Notes: generated from the letters alone by a model not told the origin. 64,000 nt of DNA from Nitrospira sp. CR1.3 (GCA_014055525.1 WIAH01000015.1:1-64000); one strand, 5' to 3'. Counted from the first letter of the stretch, positions 1 through 10,258 are shown. Numbers and translations: made by a program.

Positions 1-248
1 CAGAGCAGCGGACTCATAAGCCGCGTCTCGTTTCTCCCCTTCACGCGCAAATCTCCACATTCCTCAAGAGAATCGCAGCTGCCAGTGCGCAATCCCGTTT
101 CGTGACATCCGATCTGTTCCCGCCCAAACCGACCAGTTCCGGCCTCCTGGTGAACATCTGGTGAACACTTCAAAGGAGACAGAAGAGAGTGAAATGGGGC
201 AAGTGCGTCGCAGTAGATCTCGTGTCCGTTTCGGGGCTGATGACTTAT

Positions 249-1313
249 TCATGGTCTGATAGCGACCTTCAATACCCCGTCCAGCCGTTCACCGAAAATG
301 CGGTAGCCCTCTTTGATGTCATTGAGCGAGAACCGATGCGTGAGTAATGGTGTGAGATCGACGCGCCCGCGCCTCACCACTTCGATCAGCCGTCTCATCC
401 GTTCCTTGCCGCCGGGGCAGAGAGTGGTGACAATCCGATGGTCCCCCAGCCCCGCGGCAAAGGCTTCGTAGGGCATTTGCAACTTACCGGAATACACGCC
501 AAGGCTCGATAGCGTACCGCCAGGCCGCAAACAGCGCAGTGCATTCTCAAACGTTTGCTGGGTACCCAGCGCCTCGATCGCCACATCAACCCCGCCGCCC
601 GTCAGTCGCTTGATTTCGGACACAAAGTCCACTTCGCGATAATCCAGGACCACATCGGCACCCATTCGTCGCGCCATCGCTAGCCTGGTCTCATCGCCGT
701 CAATCCCGATTACGAGCGCGGCGCCCATGAGCTTTGCTCCCACAGTCGCACACAGGCCGATCGGTCCTTGTGCAAAAACCGCCACAGCATCCCCAATCCG
801 CACCCCGCCCGACTCCGCTCCGCTGAACCCGGTCGAGGCGATGTCAGCCAGCAAGACGACCTGCTCATCGGTCACTTCATCGGGAATCTTCGCGAGATTG
901 GCCTGCGCATAGGGCACCAGCAGGTATTCGGCCTGCCCACCGTTGATGGTGTTGCCGAATCGCCACCCACCGATGGCCTCATAGCCTTGACCGTGGCCGC
1001 ACTGCGATAGTTGGCCTGACAGGCAGGCGCGGCATTGGCCGCAAGGCGTGATGGCGCCAACCAACACGCGGTCACCAATCTCGTACCCGGTGACCCCCGG
1101 GCCGAGCTCTTCGATCACACCCACCGGCTCGTGGCCGATGATGAGACCCGGCTTTACTGAATATTCCCCCCGTACGATATGGAGGTCGGTTCCGCAGATC
1201 GTCGTCAACGTGACGCGGATCACCGCCTCGCCGACTGCAGCATGTGGCCGTTCCACCTCTTCCACACGGATGTCGTTGATTCCATGAAACACGGTAGCTC
1301 GCATCTTTTCCAT
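249..1313 (-). CDS. Zinc-dependent medium-chain alcohol dehydrogenase
   Basis: A 354-residue cytosolic NAD(P)-dependent MDR dehydrogenase that should interconvert an alcohol and a carbonyl compound. Catalytic zinc ligands are visible as C40 (CGTD), H61-E62 (GHEP) and D157 (ADIASTGF), a pattern like clostridial secondary-alcohol (isopropanol) dehydrogenases. Unlike those, it also has the structural zinc lobe C-x2-C-x2-C-x7-C at residues 91-105. A GPIG nucleotide-binding turn follows. The ATG start is preceded by a strong AAGGAGG site. It lies 80 bases downstream of a cation ATPase on the same strand. The family and zinc sites are clear; the substrate is not. Confidence 0.9.
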   Translation of the reverse strand: MEKMRATVFHGINDIRVEEVERPHAAVGEAVIRVTLTTICGTDLHIVRGEYSVKPGLIIGHEPVGVIEELGPGVTGYEIGDRVLVGAITPCGQCRACLSGQLSQCGHGQGYEAIGGWRFGNTINGGQAEYLLVPYAQANLAKIPDEVTDEQVVLLADIASTGFSGAESGGVRIGDAVAVFAQGPIGLCATVGAKLMGAALVIGIDGDETRLAMARRMGADVVLDYREVDFVSEIKRLTGGGVDVAIEALGTQQTFENALRCLRPGGTLSSLGVYSGKLQMPYEAFAAGLGDHRIVTTLCPGGKERMRRLIEVVRRGRVDLTPLLTHRFSLNDIKEGYRIFGERLDGVLKVAIRP

Positions 1314-1393
1314 TCACACCTCCTTGCGTCCTACAGGACTGGACTACGTCCTAGACAAAGGCGAACGCCGTGACGTCAGTGTCTGTCCAGCTT

Positions 1394-4099
1394 CTATATG
1401 TCAGCTTTCTTTCTTGATGCCTTCCAGAGCTCCATCGCGACCAACGGTAAGATTCCGATTGCGACTGCGAGAAGCCAGTGGTCAGGATCAAAGGGGACCA
1501 CATTGAATATATCGTGCATGGGCGGCAAGAGCACAATCACGGCCTGCAGGATGATGGAAACAGCGACTGCGCCAAGCAGCGGCTTGTTGGTCATCAGCCC
1601 GATTTCGAAAATGGATCGGCGGTCGCTCCGATTATTGAAGGCATGGAAGAGTTGTGCCAACACCAGAACAGTAAAGGTGAGGGTTCGCGCCCGTTCGAGA
1701 TTCAAGTCCATGCCGTACAGACAGTAGACAAAGGCTCCCAGGGTCATGAGGGCCAGAAACGAGCCTTGACCGAACAACAGCAGGAACCGCTGCGTTGTGA
1801 AAAACTGCTCATTCGGCGCCCGTGGGGGGCGTCGCATGAGATCCGGCTCTTTCGGGTCCACGGCCAAGGCCAAGGCCGGTAGCCCGTCCGTCACCAGGTT
1901 GATCCATAAGATTTGGACCGGCAACAGAGGAAGGGGCAACGCGAAAAGCGTGGCCAACAGCATCAGCAGGATCTCGCTGACGTTGCAGGAGAGCAGATAG
2001 TGAATGGATTTGCGGATATTGTCGTAGATGCCTCGCCCTTCCTCCACCGCGGCGGCGATCGAGGCAAAGTTATCGTCGGTCACGACCATGTCAGAGGCTT
2101 CCTTAGTCACGTCTGTCCCGGTGATCCCCATCGCCACGCCGATATCCGCAGCCTTCAATGCCGGGGCATCGTTCACTCCGTCACCGGTCATCGCCACCAC
2201 TGCGCCTTGCTTCTTCCACGCGCGGACGACTCGCAGCTTATGCTCTGCCGTCACACGCGCATAGACGGCCGTGCTCGCGACGCGCTTCTCCAGTTCTTCA
2301 TCCGACAACTGGTTCAGCTCTGTTCCAGAAATTGCCTGCGCGCCTGGATTCATGATGCCCAAGTCATGCGCAATGGCGACCGCAGTATCCTTGTGGTCCC
2401 CTGTAATCATCACCGTCCGAATCCCGGCCGCCAGACAGGCCGCCACTGCCGCCTTTGCTTCCGGCCTGATCGGATCCTTCATGCCCGCGAGGCCCAGGAA
2501 CGTTAGCTCGTGCTCCAAGTTGGATGCCACGTAGACATCCGGGAGCTCTTCTAACGGCCGCATCGCGATGCCGAGGACCCGCAACGCTTGCGAGGCGAAT
2601 TGCTGGTTGGCAGATAGGATTTGCCGGCGGATCTCATCCGTCAGCGGCTCAATCCGCCCCTCGCCTGTCATCCAGAGCGTACAATCGCGCAGCAACACAT
2701 CTGGCGCGCCTTTGACGAAGGCCACCGGGCCTGTTGTGGTTTGGCGGACCACGCACATCTTTTTTCGCTCCGAATCGAACGGTACTTCGCCCAATACCGG
2801 ATGTTCGCGTTCGAGATCGCTCTTTGAAAGACCAGCTTTGGCTGCCGCCACCAGAAGTGCCCCTTCGGTCGGATCACCGAGCACCTGCCAGACGAATCCT
2901 TCCAGGCGCAATTCAGCCCCGTTACACAGCACTCCCGCCCGCAACAAACTGGCCAGTCCCAGATGCCTACTGGTATTCGTGAGTTCTCCCTTCCGACGAA
3001 TCTCGCCCGCAGGGGCATACCCTTCGCCCGAGATCGTAAAAACGTCACCACCTTGAAAGAGTATCGTGACGGTCATTTCATTCTTGGTCAGCGTGCCGGT
3101 CTTGTCCGAACAGATCACCGTAGTCGAGCCCAGCGTTTCGACGGCCGGAAGACGCCGGATCAAGGCATGGCGTTTCACCATCCGCGTCACGCCTAAGGCG
3201 AGCGTGACGGTCACCACGGCAGGCAGGCCTTCAGGGATGGCCGCCACGGCCAGGCTCACGGCGGTGAGAAACATCATCACGAGCGGCACACCACGGAAGG
3301 TTCCGAGCAGAAACACCACGAGTACGATACCGAGTGAGAGCCACAGCAACGTGTGGCCGAGGTGCTCCAGGCGACGTTGCAGCGGGGTTTCTTCTTGTTC
3401 GGCCCAGGCCTCTCGATGAATCAGTGCGGCAATCTTCCCGAGCTCTGTCTGGACTCCGGTTCCGCTCACCACCGCCCGTCCTTTACCCGAAACAGCTACA
3501 GTTCCCATAAAAACCATGTTATGGCGGTCACCCAACGGGACGTCTGCGTGAGGAATCGGATCGATGGATTTGGCAACTGGTGTGGATTCGCCGGTCAGCG
3601 AGGCCTCCTGCGTCTGTAGACCCGTGGCATAGACCACGCGGCTGTCTGCCGGGACGCGATCGCCGGCTTCGACCTGAATGAGATCGCCTGGCACGAGGTC
3701 ACGCGCTGGAATTGACCGGAGCACCCCTTCTCGGATCACGCGCGCCATGGTGATCGAGAGCTTTTTCAACGCCGCGATGGACCGCTCGGCTCGGTACTCC
3801 TGCACAAAGCCCAGGAACGCGTTGAGTAGCACGATGGCGAGGATCGCGGCAGCGTCCACCCACTCCTGGAGGAGACCGGATACGATGGCAGCACCGATCA
3901 GCACCCAGATGATGACGCTTGTGAACTGTCTGATGAGGAGCGTCAGGGCGGAGACCGGGGGAGCCTCGGGTAGTTCATTCGGGCCGTGCTCAGCCAGACG
4001 CTGCTGGGCCTCCCGCTCAGACAATCCTCCGTCCAGATTGGACTGTAAGGTCGTCTCAAGTTCATCCGGCGTGTGGGTATGCCAATCACGCGAGTTCAT
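1394..4099 (-). CDS. P2A-type (calcium-type) cation-transporting ATPase
   Basis: A 901-residue inner-membrane P-type ATPase of the PacL/SERCA group. It shows the actuator TGES loop, the phosphorylation motif DKTGTLT and the hinge TGDGVNDAPAL. The transport site has PEGL in TM4, an N-x2-E pair (SCNVSE) in TM5 and N-x2-TD (NLVTDGLP) in TM6, the residues that coordinate Ca2+ in SERCA. An upstream in-frame start exists at 4147, but the ATG at 4099 has a GGAGG five bases away and begins the cation-ATPase N domain (DELETTL...GLSEREA), so it is preferred. Ca2+ export is the likely role; Mn2+ is possible. Confidence 0.92.
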   Translation of the reverse strand: MNSRDWHTHTPDELETTLQSNLDGGLSEREAQQRLAEHGPNELPEAPPVSALTLLIRQFTSVIIWVLIGAAIVSGLLQEWVDAAAILAIVLLNAFLGFVQEYRAERSIAALKKLSITMARVIREGVLRSIPARDLVPGDLIQVEAGDRVPADSRVVYATGLQTQEASLTGESTPVAKSIDPIPHADVPLGDRHNMVFMGTVAVSGKGRAVVSGTGVQTELGKIAALIHREAWAEQEETPLQRRLEHLGHTLLWLSLGIVLVVFLLGTFRGVPLVMMFLTAVSLAVAAIPEGLPAVVTVTLALGVTRMVKRHALIRRLPAVETLGSTTVICSDKTGTLTKNEMTVTILFQGGDVFTISGEGYAPAGEIRRKGELTNTSRHLGLASLLRAGVLCNGAELRLEGFVWQVLGDPTEGALLVAAAKAGLSKSDLEREHPVLGEVPFDSERKKMCVVRQTTTGPVAFVKGAPDVLLRDCTLWMTGEGRIEPLTDEIRRQILSANQQFASQALRVLGIAMRPLEELPDVYVASNLEHELTFLGLAGMKDPIRPEAKAAVAACLAAGIRTVMITGDHKDTAVAIAHDLGIMNPGAQAISGTELNQLSDEELEKRVASTAVYARVTAEHKLRVVRAWKKQGAVVAMTGDGVNDAPALKAADIGVAMGITGTDVTKEASDMVVTDDNFASIAAAVEEGRGIYDNIRKSIHYLLSCNVSEILLMLLATLFALPLPLLPVQILWINLVTDGLPALALAVDPKEPDLMRRPPRAPNEQFFTTQRFLLLFGQGSFLALMTLGAFVYCLYGMDLNLERARTLTFTVLVLAQLFHAFNNRSDRRSIFEIGLMTNKPLLGAVAVSIILQAVIVLLPPMHDIFNVVPFDPDHWLLAVAIGILPLVAMELWKASRKKADI

Positions 4100-4189
4100 G
4101 TCGCCTCCGGTATGAAGAGCGTCACCAGTCAGCCTCTCCACTGGCAAGCCGTTCTGAGCCGTTCGCCCCGATTATCCCCGTGCAGTTCA

Positions 4190-6250
4190 TCAAAGGACCT
4201 CGCGCCGCAGTTTCAGGTGACGCAGCAACTGCGCATTGACTGCCACAATGATCGTGGACGCGCTCATCGCGACGGCCCCCACACTCATCGGGAGATCGAA
4301 GCCCCAGCGGACGAACAGTCCCCCGGCGACGGGGATCGCAACAAGGTTGTAGGCGGTCGCCCACACAAGGTTTTGAATCATCTTCCGATAGGTTGCATGA
4401 GAGAGCTCAATGGCTCCGACCACGTCACGCGGATCACTATGCACAAGCACGATGCCCGCGGATTCGATGGCCACATCAGTGCCCGCGCCAATCGCAATGC
4501 CGACATCGGCCGTGGCCAATGCCGGGGCATCGTTCACTCCGTCTCCCACCATGGCAACTCGCTTGCCACCCGCTTGAAACCGCTTGACGGCTGCAGCCTT
4601 GTCGCCTGGGAGCACCTCCGCGGCGACCTCATCGATCCCGAGGCGCCGCGCGACGGAGTCCGCCACGGTTTTCGAATCTCCCGTGATCATCGCGACTCGG
4701 ATACCCAACCGATGCAGGTCGGTGACGGCTTCACGGGATTCGGGGCGGATCTCGTCTTCTACAGCAAGCGCTCCAAGCAATCGTCCTTCGGTCACGACAG
4801 ACAGCACGGTCCGTCCTTCCGACTCCCAGCTGCTCATTACTTTTTCAAGCTCCGGAGGCACCGCCGTCTTGCTCTCGGCCAATAAACGCGGTCCGCCGAC
4901 GGCAATGTTCTTGCCCTCCACGAGGGCGCGCGCCCCTCGTCCTGCGAGGGCCTCAAAATTGGCCGCGTGCACTTGACGCACGCCTTGGCGTGTGGCCTCT
5001 CCGACGATGGCCCTTGCCAGCGGATGTTCGGAGTTGGCTTCAACTGCAGCGGCAAGCGCAAGCAATTCTGATTCCGACGTGCCAGGCACAGCCGCAATTC
5101 CAGATACTGCGGGCGCACCGCGAGTCAGCGTGCCGGTCTTATCGAAGATCACCATGTCCAACAGGCGGGCCCTTTCCAGGGACAGCCTGTCCTTCACGAG
5201 CAGGCCATTCCGCGCGCCGACTGATGTGGAGATGGCAATCACAAGCGGAATCGCCAGCCCTAAGGCGTGGGGGCAGGCAATGATGAGCACGGTAGCCGTT
5301 CGGATTAGGGCATGTTGGGTGTCCCCCGCCAGCCACCAGTAGGTGAACGTGATCCCGCCGGCGGCGACTGCCACATAAAACAGAATGGCGGCGGCACGGT
5401 CGGCAAGGACTTGCGTGCGAGAGCTCGACGCTTGGGCGGCGGCCACCAGCCGCATGATACCGGAGAGGGCGGTCTGCTCGCCGACTGCGGTCACGCGGAC
5501 CCGCAGGCTGCCACCACCGGCGACCGTTCCCCCGATCACGGTCGTCCCTGGTTCCTTCGAGACCGTTTTCGACTCGCCCGTGATCATCGACTCATCGACC
5601 TCGGCGGCGCCTTCGACGACGGCGCCATCCGCCGGAACGCGCGTTCCGGGCCGGACAAGGACCACGTCATCCACGTGCAGTTCCGATAATGGCACCGTGC
5701 GAACGTCCGCGCCGGTAACCCGCTCGGCCGTGTCTGGGAGCAACGCGGCGAGTGCAGTGAGCGCGCCCCGGGCTTGGGAAATGGCGCGCATTTCGAGCCA
5801 GTGGCCCAACACCATGATCGTAATCAACGAGGCAAGCTCCCACCAGACTTCGACCTTAAAGAGGCCAAATGTCGCAGCGAGCGACGTCCCAAATGCGACG
5901 ATGATAGCCAAGCTGATGAGCGTCATCATGCCTGGCTTACGGTCGGCAAGCTCACTCTGCGCCCCCCGCAGGAACACGAGGCCGCCGTATAGGAAGACGG
6001 CGGTTCCGAGAATGGCCGGAATCAATGTAGAGCCAGGGAAGGAGGGCGCCGTGTAACCAAGCCAGTGTTGGACTTCGGGCGACAAGAAGACCGTGGGAAG
6101 TGTGAGGGCAAAACTCAACCAGAATCTGTCGCGAAACATCGCCACGGAATGGCCCGCGTGGCGATCGTGGCTCCGATGGTCGTGCGACATCTTGTGACCA
6201 GCATGTGGGTCAGACATCTGTCCGTGATCTTTATGTGTCATAGGGTCCAT
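4190..6250 (-). CDS. copB: P1B-3 copper-exporting ATPase, CopB type
   Basis: A 686-residue heavy-metal ATPase. The N-terminus has no HMA domain but is rich in His, Met and Asp (residues 1-37), as in CopB proteins. The TM6 metal motif is CPH (ACPHALGLAIP) rather than CPC, which defines the P1B-3 subgroup that exports Cu2+/Cu+ or Ag+. The TGES, DKTGTLT, SEHPLA and GDGVNDAPAL motifs are intact, and the last two membrane segments carry the family's YN...P and MS.ST..VA.NA signatures. The ribosome-binding site is weak; a second ATG three codons in (MTHKD) is an alternative. It lies downstream of a mini YHS gene. Confidence 0.92.
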   Translation of the reverse strand: MDPMTHKDHGQMSDPHAGHKMSHDHRSHDRHAGHSVAMFRDRFWLSFALTLPTVFLSPEVQHWLGYTAPSFPGSTLIPAILGTAVFLYGGLVFLRGAQSELADRKPGMMTLISLAIIVAFGTSLAATFGLFKVEVWWELASLITIMVLGHWLEMRAISQARGALTALAALLPDTAERVTGADVRTVPLSELHVDDVVLVRPGTRVPADGAVVEGAAEVDESMITGESKTVSKEPGTTVIGGTVAGGGSLRVRVTAVGEQTALSGIMRLVAAAQASSSRTQVLADRAAAILFYVAVAAGGITFTYWWLAGDTQHALIRTATVLIIACPHALGLAIPLVIAISTSVGARNGLLVKDRLSLERARLLDMVIFDKTGTLTRGAPAVSGIAAVPGTSESELLALAAAVEANSEHPLARAIVGEATRQGVRQVHAANFEALAGRGARALVEGKNIAVGGPRLLAESKTAVPPELEKVMSSWESEGRTVLSVVTEGRLLGALAVEDEIRPESREAVTDLHRLGIRVAMITGDSKTVADSVARRLGIDEVAAEVLPGDKAAAVKRFQAGGKRVAMVGDGVNDAPALATADVGIAIGAGTDVAIESAGIVLVHSDPRDVVGAIELSHATYRKMIQNLVWATAYNLVAIPVAGGLFVRWGFDLPMSVGAVAMSASTIIVAVNAQLLRHLKLRREVL

Positions 6251-6497
6251 GTTGAAATCCGATCGTTCCGAACGGCAGTTCCCTTTACCACGCGCCCAGT
6301 TACTGGCCCACGGTAAGACGGAGCGGGAGTTTCACTAAACCTTGAGCAATCATCCAGATGCTACTCTCCTTTGAGGACAGCATGCTTACATTCGCTCCGC
6401 AAACGGCGATGGATTGCAGTGTCGTAGTTTCTCCCGATCTGTAGTGCCCGGCCGTTGGCTCGTTAACAAGAAGTCAGCCGGCATCCCTCACAAGAGA

Positions 6498-6520
6498 CAA
6501 GGCGCTCCTAAGGCGCCTCC
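6498..6520 (-). terminator. Possible weak hairpin terminator after the mini YHS gene
   Basis: AGGCGC and GCGCCT arms pair around a 7-base loop directly after the stop codon of the YHS gene. On the minus strand the stem is followed only by TGTCTCTT, so termination may be inefficient and transcription could continue into the copper ATPase. Confidence 0.35.
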
Positions 6521-6521
6521 C

Positions 6522-6698
6522 TCAGGGTTTGCGACCTTCAAATCCCTTCATGTACCGCTCGGGATTCTGGTCGAATTGCTCTTTGCAGGGCTTCGAGCAG
6601 AAATAATACGTCTGCCCTTGCCAGGTGCTGCGGAAGGGAGCCGTTTCCTTCTCGATCCACATCCCGCACGCGCGATCCATTTCTTTTTGGTGTGTCAT
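6522..6698 (-). CDS. Mini YHS-domain metal-binding protein (58 aa)
   Basis: A 58-residue protein consisting of a single YHS domain: CGM near the start, then YYFCSKPCKEQFDQNPERY, the Cys pattern thought to bind copper or related metals. The ATG is preceded by AGGAGG. It is located upstream of the CopB-type copper ATPase on the same strand. In other organisms single YHS domains are found beside or fused to heavy-metal ATPases, so a role in delivering or sensing copper is likely. A second YHS domain occurs at the N-terminus of the phosphorylase at 10338-12191. Confidence 0.85.
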   Translation of the reverse strand: MTHQKEMDRACGMWIEKETAPFRSTWQGQTYYFCSKPCKEQFDQNPERYMKGFEGRKP

Positions 6699-6777
6699 GG
6701 CCCTCCTGATCTTCGGTTATTGACGGCGCGCCGCGGACCGGCACAGGGTCGAGCTCTGAAGAACCACTCTACTTTCT

Positions 6778-7288
6778 CTAGGTCTCTTCCCAGTTCCGAT
6801 ATCGAGCGCCGATCTCTTTGAGCTTGCCTTCCATCTCATGGAGGCAGAAGACTTCGCAGGCATCCACTGGGGCATCCAGTTGGGCTCGATGGAGAATCTT
6901 GATCGTGACCGTCCTCCGACCGATTGCGTCGGACGGGGTCATAGAGAATGACATTGTCCGAGACGGACAGGTCGTACCGCGAGGGCCGTCCCGCCTTCGG
7001 CAGGATCCACTCTGCGATCTCGCGCAGATGACCCAGAATGGTTCGGCATTGTCCGCAGCCGGGTCGCGGCGGTTCGGTTCCGTGCGCATGGGCGCCGTAG
7101 AGCTCCAGATTGAAGCCGATCTGCAGCGGCTGTGTGTCCGAAACCGGAAGTAGTTCCGGTAACACCTCCCAGCACACACGGTGTTCACGCACGAACGCGT
7201 TAAGCCCCGCCATGGCGGCCGTCCCGGTTGCCTGCTCTCTTTGCTGCTCATCTTGCGGCACAGGTTGCCTCTCGCTGTTTTTCTCCAA
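6778..7288 (-). pseudogene. Hypothetical protein with a single-base frameshift
   Basis: Reading from a TTG start at 7288 gives a plausible protein (…LELYGAHAHG…GCGQCRTILGHLREIAEWILP…SDNVILYDP) that goes out of frame near 6930. The adjacent frame continues convincingly (SDAIGRRTVTIKILHRAQLD…EVFCLHEMEGKLKEIGARYRNW) to a TAG at 6778. Removing one base from a CCCC run near 6930 joins them as ...LYDP-SDAIG.... The fused product would be about 170 residues with a GCxxC motif. I do not recognise the family. It lies just downstream of the GH57 gene. A sequencing error is as likely as true inactivation. Confidence 0.6.
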
Positions 7289-7340
7289 GACCTTACTTAC
7301 AGGCTATTCCGCAGTCGAGGCAGACTGACGCGCGCGTCCG

Positions 7341-9665
7341 CTAGATCTTCCCGAGCGCCCCTCTCGGCGCCTGCGCCCCGGTGACCTCGATCCGCCGAAG
7401 TTCGAATCGGCAGCACGGATCGGTCCCGCAGCAGGCCGGATGTGCGCATTGGAATCGGAACTCGATCCGGCGCGTCGCCGGAGCAAACGGACCCAGCGTC
7501 ACCCCGTAACGATGAATCGCGGCCATCACGCCGCCAGCCGGAATCATCTCGAGCGTTCGCCATTGGTCATCAGGCTCGGTTCTCCAGCTCACCCGGCCCG
7601 GACAATTGGTCCGGATGGTCAGCCGGTCCTCGGGCCGGATCGAGGCGATTGGTCGTGCAAATGTCCGGATCACTGTATGGGGCACAATGGATCGATTGAG
7701 TATCACCGGTGGGTTCCGGCCAACGGCTCGGTAGACCGTCTTCAGATGATCACGAAACAGGTCATCGAACTCCGCATCGGAGTCCGAGGCCTGGTCCTCG
7801 CCGAACCACCAGAACCAGTCGCTTCCCTCGGCCGCATACAGTGCCTCAAAGGCTTTGTGACGACGCGATGGGGTGACCTTGACGCGGTCCACGAGATCAC
7901 GGGTCTCCCGCAACAAGTCCCAGGCCTGATTTTCCTCGGCCTCACCGATCCAGGTGCCAAGATCATTGCCGGGCTTCGAGCCATTCTCGTCAATCCAGCT
8001 CGCGTGAGACAGCTCATAGACTTTGGGTAGCTCCGGGAGCGGATGCGCCGGCACTCGCCGAGCAGCATGGCCTTCCAAGTACTCGCGAAACGTGACCGTG
8101 CGAATCTCCGGATCAGCGGCGAGCGCTGTATACAAGGCATGCAGAAACGGGCGGGCCTGATGCGGATAGGCGCCCCAGGCGTTTTCGCCATCCAGAATCA
8201 CCGAGACAATACGATTCGGCGGATCATTGACCTGCCAGGCAAAGCGCACTTTGACTTCCCGCACAAAGTCTTCCGCGGCCTGGCGAGGGTCCGAATAGCC
8301 CTGGTAGTGAAACCCGATCTTGTCCGACAGGACGGTGTCCCGGAAGAAGATCGCCGCCGCACGGCCGGCTTCATCTTCCGCCCGGTAGGCCCGACAGAGC
8401 ACGTTCGGGTCCTGGACGTTGTACCCGTACTGCCCTGATCGTTCCAGCACGCCGCGATCCGTGGCAACCCACTGCAGGCCAGCCTCCGCGAACAGCGAGA
8501 CCACCGACTGACCGACGGCACCCTCGGCGGACCACATTCCAACTGGAGGATGGCCGAACCGTTCCTCGTAGAAGGTGACGGCCTGCTGCACCTGCGCCTT
8601 CGCATCCTCCGGCCTGTGGAAGCGCCTGGGATGCGTGGTACCTTCCCGGTCGATCGTGGCCCGATCGGTGTCCACGAGCAGGGGCAGGATCGGATGATAA
8701 AAGGGCGTGGTGGAGATCTCGATTTGGCCGCAACCCTGAAGCCGACGATGAATGGCGACCACGTTGCGCATGATCTTGAACTGTTCGCCGACCATCTGAG
8801 CGATCTGGTCCGAGGTGTATCCGCTGCCTTGCGTCACGAAGTTCGCCACGGAGGCGACCTCCCCGTCCGGGAGCGCGCCGGGCCCCTCCTGGAACTCCGG
8901 GCCGAACCAGGCCAGGTTGAACCACATCTGAAGATCCGCGAGATCCTGGGCCGCGAACGCGCGACTGTTCTGGCGCTGCTCGAACAAGGCTCGATATCGG
9001 GGCCAAGCGAAGATCTGGGTGTGCCAGTCGGCTTCGTAGAACGTGGCGAGGAGTTCCTCGCGCTGAGCCGCAGAGAGACGTGGCGCCGGGGTCAGGGTCA
9101 ATTCCAGGGCGCGGTCTGTGGCGCCGTGCTCAGCATAGTCCTCCAGTTGCTGGAGGAGGAGGGGCGTGAGATTGATGGTGAGATGCACCCCGGGATGCTG
9201 CCCTAGCAGCGCGGCCATGGCATAGTAATCGCGAATGGCGTGCAGGCGCACCCAGGGGAACCGATACGACCCCTGTGGCCGCTTGGCTTGCAGATCCTTG
9301 TAGAGAGGCTGGTGCTGATGCCAGAGGATCGCGAGGTAAATCTTCGGGCCTACGACAAACGAGAAGGTTCCCCCGTCGCTGGCCCCGGCCGGAGAGCTTC
9401 CCCGCAGCCGGTACTCCACGCGATCCCCGTCCGCAAACGGGCCGAAATTCAGAAACCAGTAGCTGTTGGCCTCGCGGTTGACATTCCAGGTTCCTTCGAC
9501 GTGCCCCGCATCTTCGGTCCCGTCCGGGTGCTCGACTCGATAGTCTATCCAGATCCGCTGACCGGCCTCAATCGGCCAAGTGCCGACCTGGAGATTGACG
9601 TGCTGCCCCGCACTCACGAAGAACGGGAAGCGCGGGGCGTCAGGTGTGAGATGCCAGATGACCAT
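7341..9665 (-). CDS. Glycoside hydrolase family 57 alpha-glucan enzyme
   Basis: A 774-residue GH57 protein acting on alpha-1,4/1,6-glucans (amylase, glucanotransferase or branching activity cannot be separated by eye). Residues 1-108 form a beta-rich N-terminal domain. The catalytic barrel begins at WHQHQPLY (115-122). The putative nucleophile is E381 in GMWSAEG and the acid/base is D492 in ILDGENAWG, both hallmark GH57 regions. A C-terminal beta domain (about residues 660-774) ends the protein. The ATG has GCAGGA upstream. Its neighbours, a glucan phosphorylase and a small cytochrome on the same strand, suggest glycogen or maltodextrin turnover. Confidence 0.93.
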   Translation of the reverse strand: MVIWHLTPDAPRFPFFVSAGQHVNLQVGTWPIEAGQRIWIDYRVEHPDGTEDAGHVEGTWNVNREANSYWFLNFGPFADGDRVEYRLRGSSPAGASDGGTFSFVVGPKIYLAILWHQHQPLYKDLQAKRPQGSYRFPWVRLHAIRDYYAMAALLGQHPGVHLTINLTPLLLQQLEDYAEHGATDRALELTLTPAPRLSAAQREELLATFYEADWHTQIFAWPRYRALFEQRQNSRAFAAQDLADLQMWFNLAWFGPEFQEGPGALPDGEVASVANFVTQGSGYTSDQIAQMVGEQFKIMRNVVAIHRRLQGCGQIEISTTPFYHPILPLLVDTDRATIDREGTTHPRRFHRPEDAKAQVQQAVTFYEERFGHPPVGMWSAEGAVGQSVVSLFAEAGLQWVATDRGVLERSGQYGYNVQDPNVLCRAYRAEDEAGRAAAIFFRDTVLSDKIGFHYQGYSDPRQAAEDFVREVKVRFAWQVNDPPNRIVSVILDGENAWGAYPHQARPFLHALYTALAADPEIRTVTFREYLEGHAARRVPAHPLPELPKVYELSHASWIDENGSKPGNDLGTWIGEAEENQAWDLLRETRDLVDRVKVTPSRRHKAFEALYAAEGSDWFWWFGEDQASDSDAEFDDLFRDHLKTVYRAVGRNPPVILNRSIVPHTVIRTFARPIASIRPEDRLTIRTNCPGRVSWRTEPDDQWRTLEMIPAGGVMAAIHRYGVTLGPFAPATRRIEFRFQCAHPACCGTDPCCRFELRRIEVTGAQAPRGALGKI

Positions 9666-9781
9666 AGTCGTCCTGCTAACCTCTCACGGATGCGCCCCGG
9701 TCAAAGACGCCTTGTCAGGATCTTCAGCGGCAATGAAAGGGCTATGGAGGACATTCCCGTCGTTCCTCGGAATGGCATGAA

Positions 9782-10258
9782 CTATTGCCGTGGCGAAAGC
9801 CGATACAACTCATGGCAGGCCGTGCATTGACTGGTGATGGTGGAGAGTCGACGGAGAATCTGTGGGGCTGTCTCACCTTGAGCAATTCCGTTAGCCAGTC
9901 TATCGAACTCGTGATGCACCGACATACCCATTTGCTTGAATGCGAGCGGGATCTTTGCCACCAGCGCCGGATTGATGTCTTCATCCGAACTCATACCGAC
10001 TTTTCTGGCCGCAGCTTCTGCAGCCTTGAACTGTTGAGGACTCTCATTCGTGCCAAGATCCGCAAGCACGGCCTGGATGGCCTGCAGGAACTGTCTCATC
10101 TGGGTCAATACAAGGTCGCGTTCCGAGGATGATAATAAAATTTCTGTGCGGCCGTCGCTGCCCGTCGTCGTCCACCCTTTTAGAAACAACCATCCGATTG
10201 CCGCGGCGCCGCTCAGCCACAGGACTAAGGCTAACGTGCAAAGTATGCCTGATCGCAT
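9782..10258 (-). CDS. Membrane-anchored cytochrome c'-like protein
   Basis: A 158-residue exported haem protein. It has an N-terminal hydrophobic helix (about residues 5-27), a helical middle section, and one haem-binding motif CTACH near the C-terminus followed by ELYR. Haem at the C-terminal end of a four-helix domain is typical of class II cytochromes (c' / c-556). Its presence between the two glucan enzymes is unexplained; it may belong to respiratory or metal-stress functions instead. The family assignment rests on motif position and predicted helices only. Confidence 0.8.
   Translation of the reverse strand: MRSGILCTLALVLWLSGAAAIGWLFLKGWTTTGSDGRTEILLSSSERDLVLTQMRQFLQAIQAVLADLGTNESPQQFKAAEAAARKVGMSSDEDINPALVAKIPLAFKQMGMSVHHEFDRLANGIAQGETAPQILRRLSTITSQCTACHELYRLSPRQ

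Noticed and set aside
1-248. Small minus-strand frame before the dehydrogenase gene
   Set aside because: 62 codons with no motif or ribosome-binding site; I see no gene or regulatory site in this stretch.
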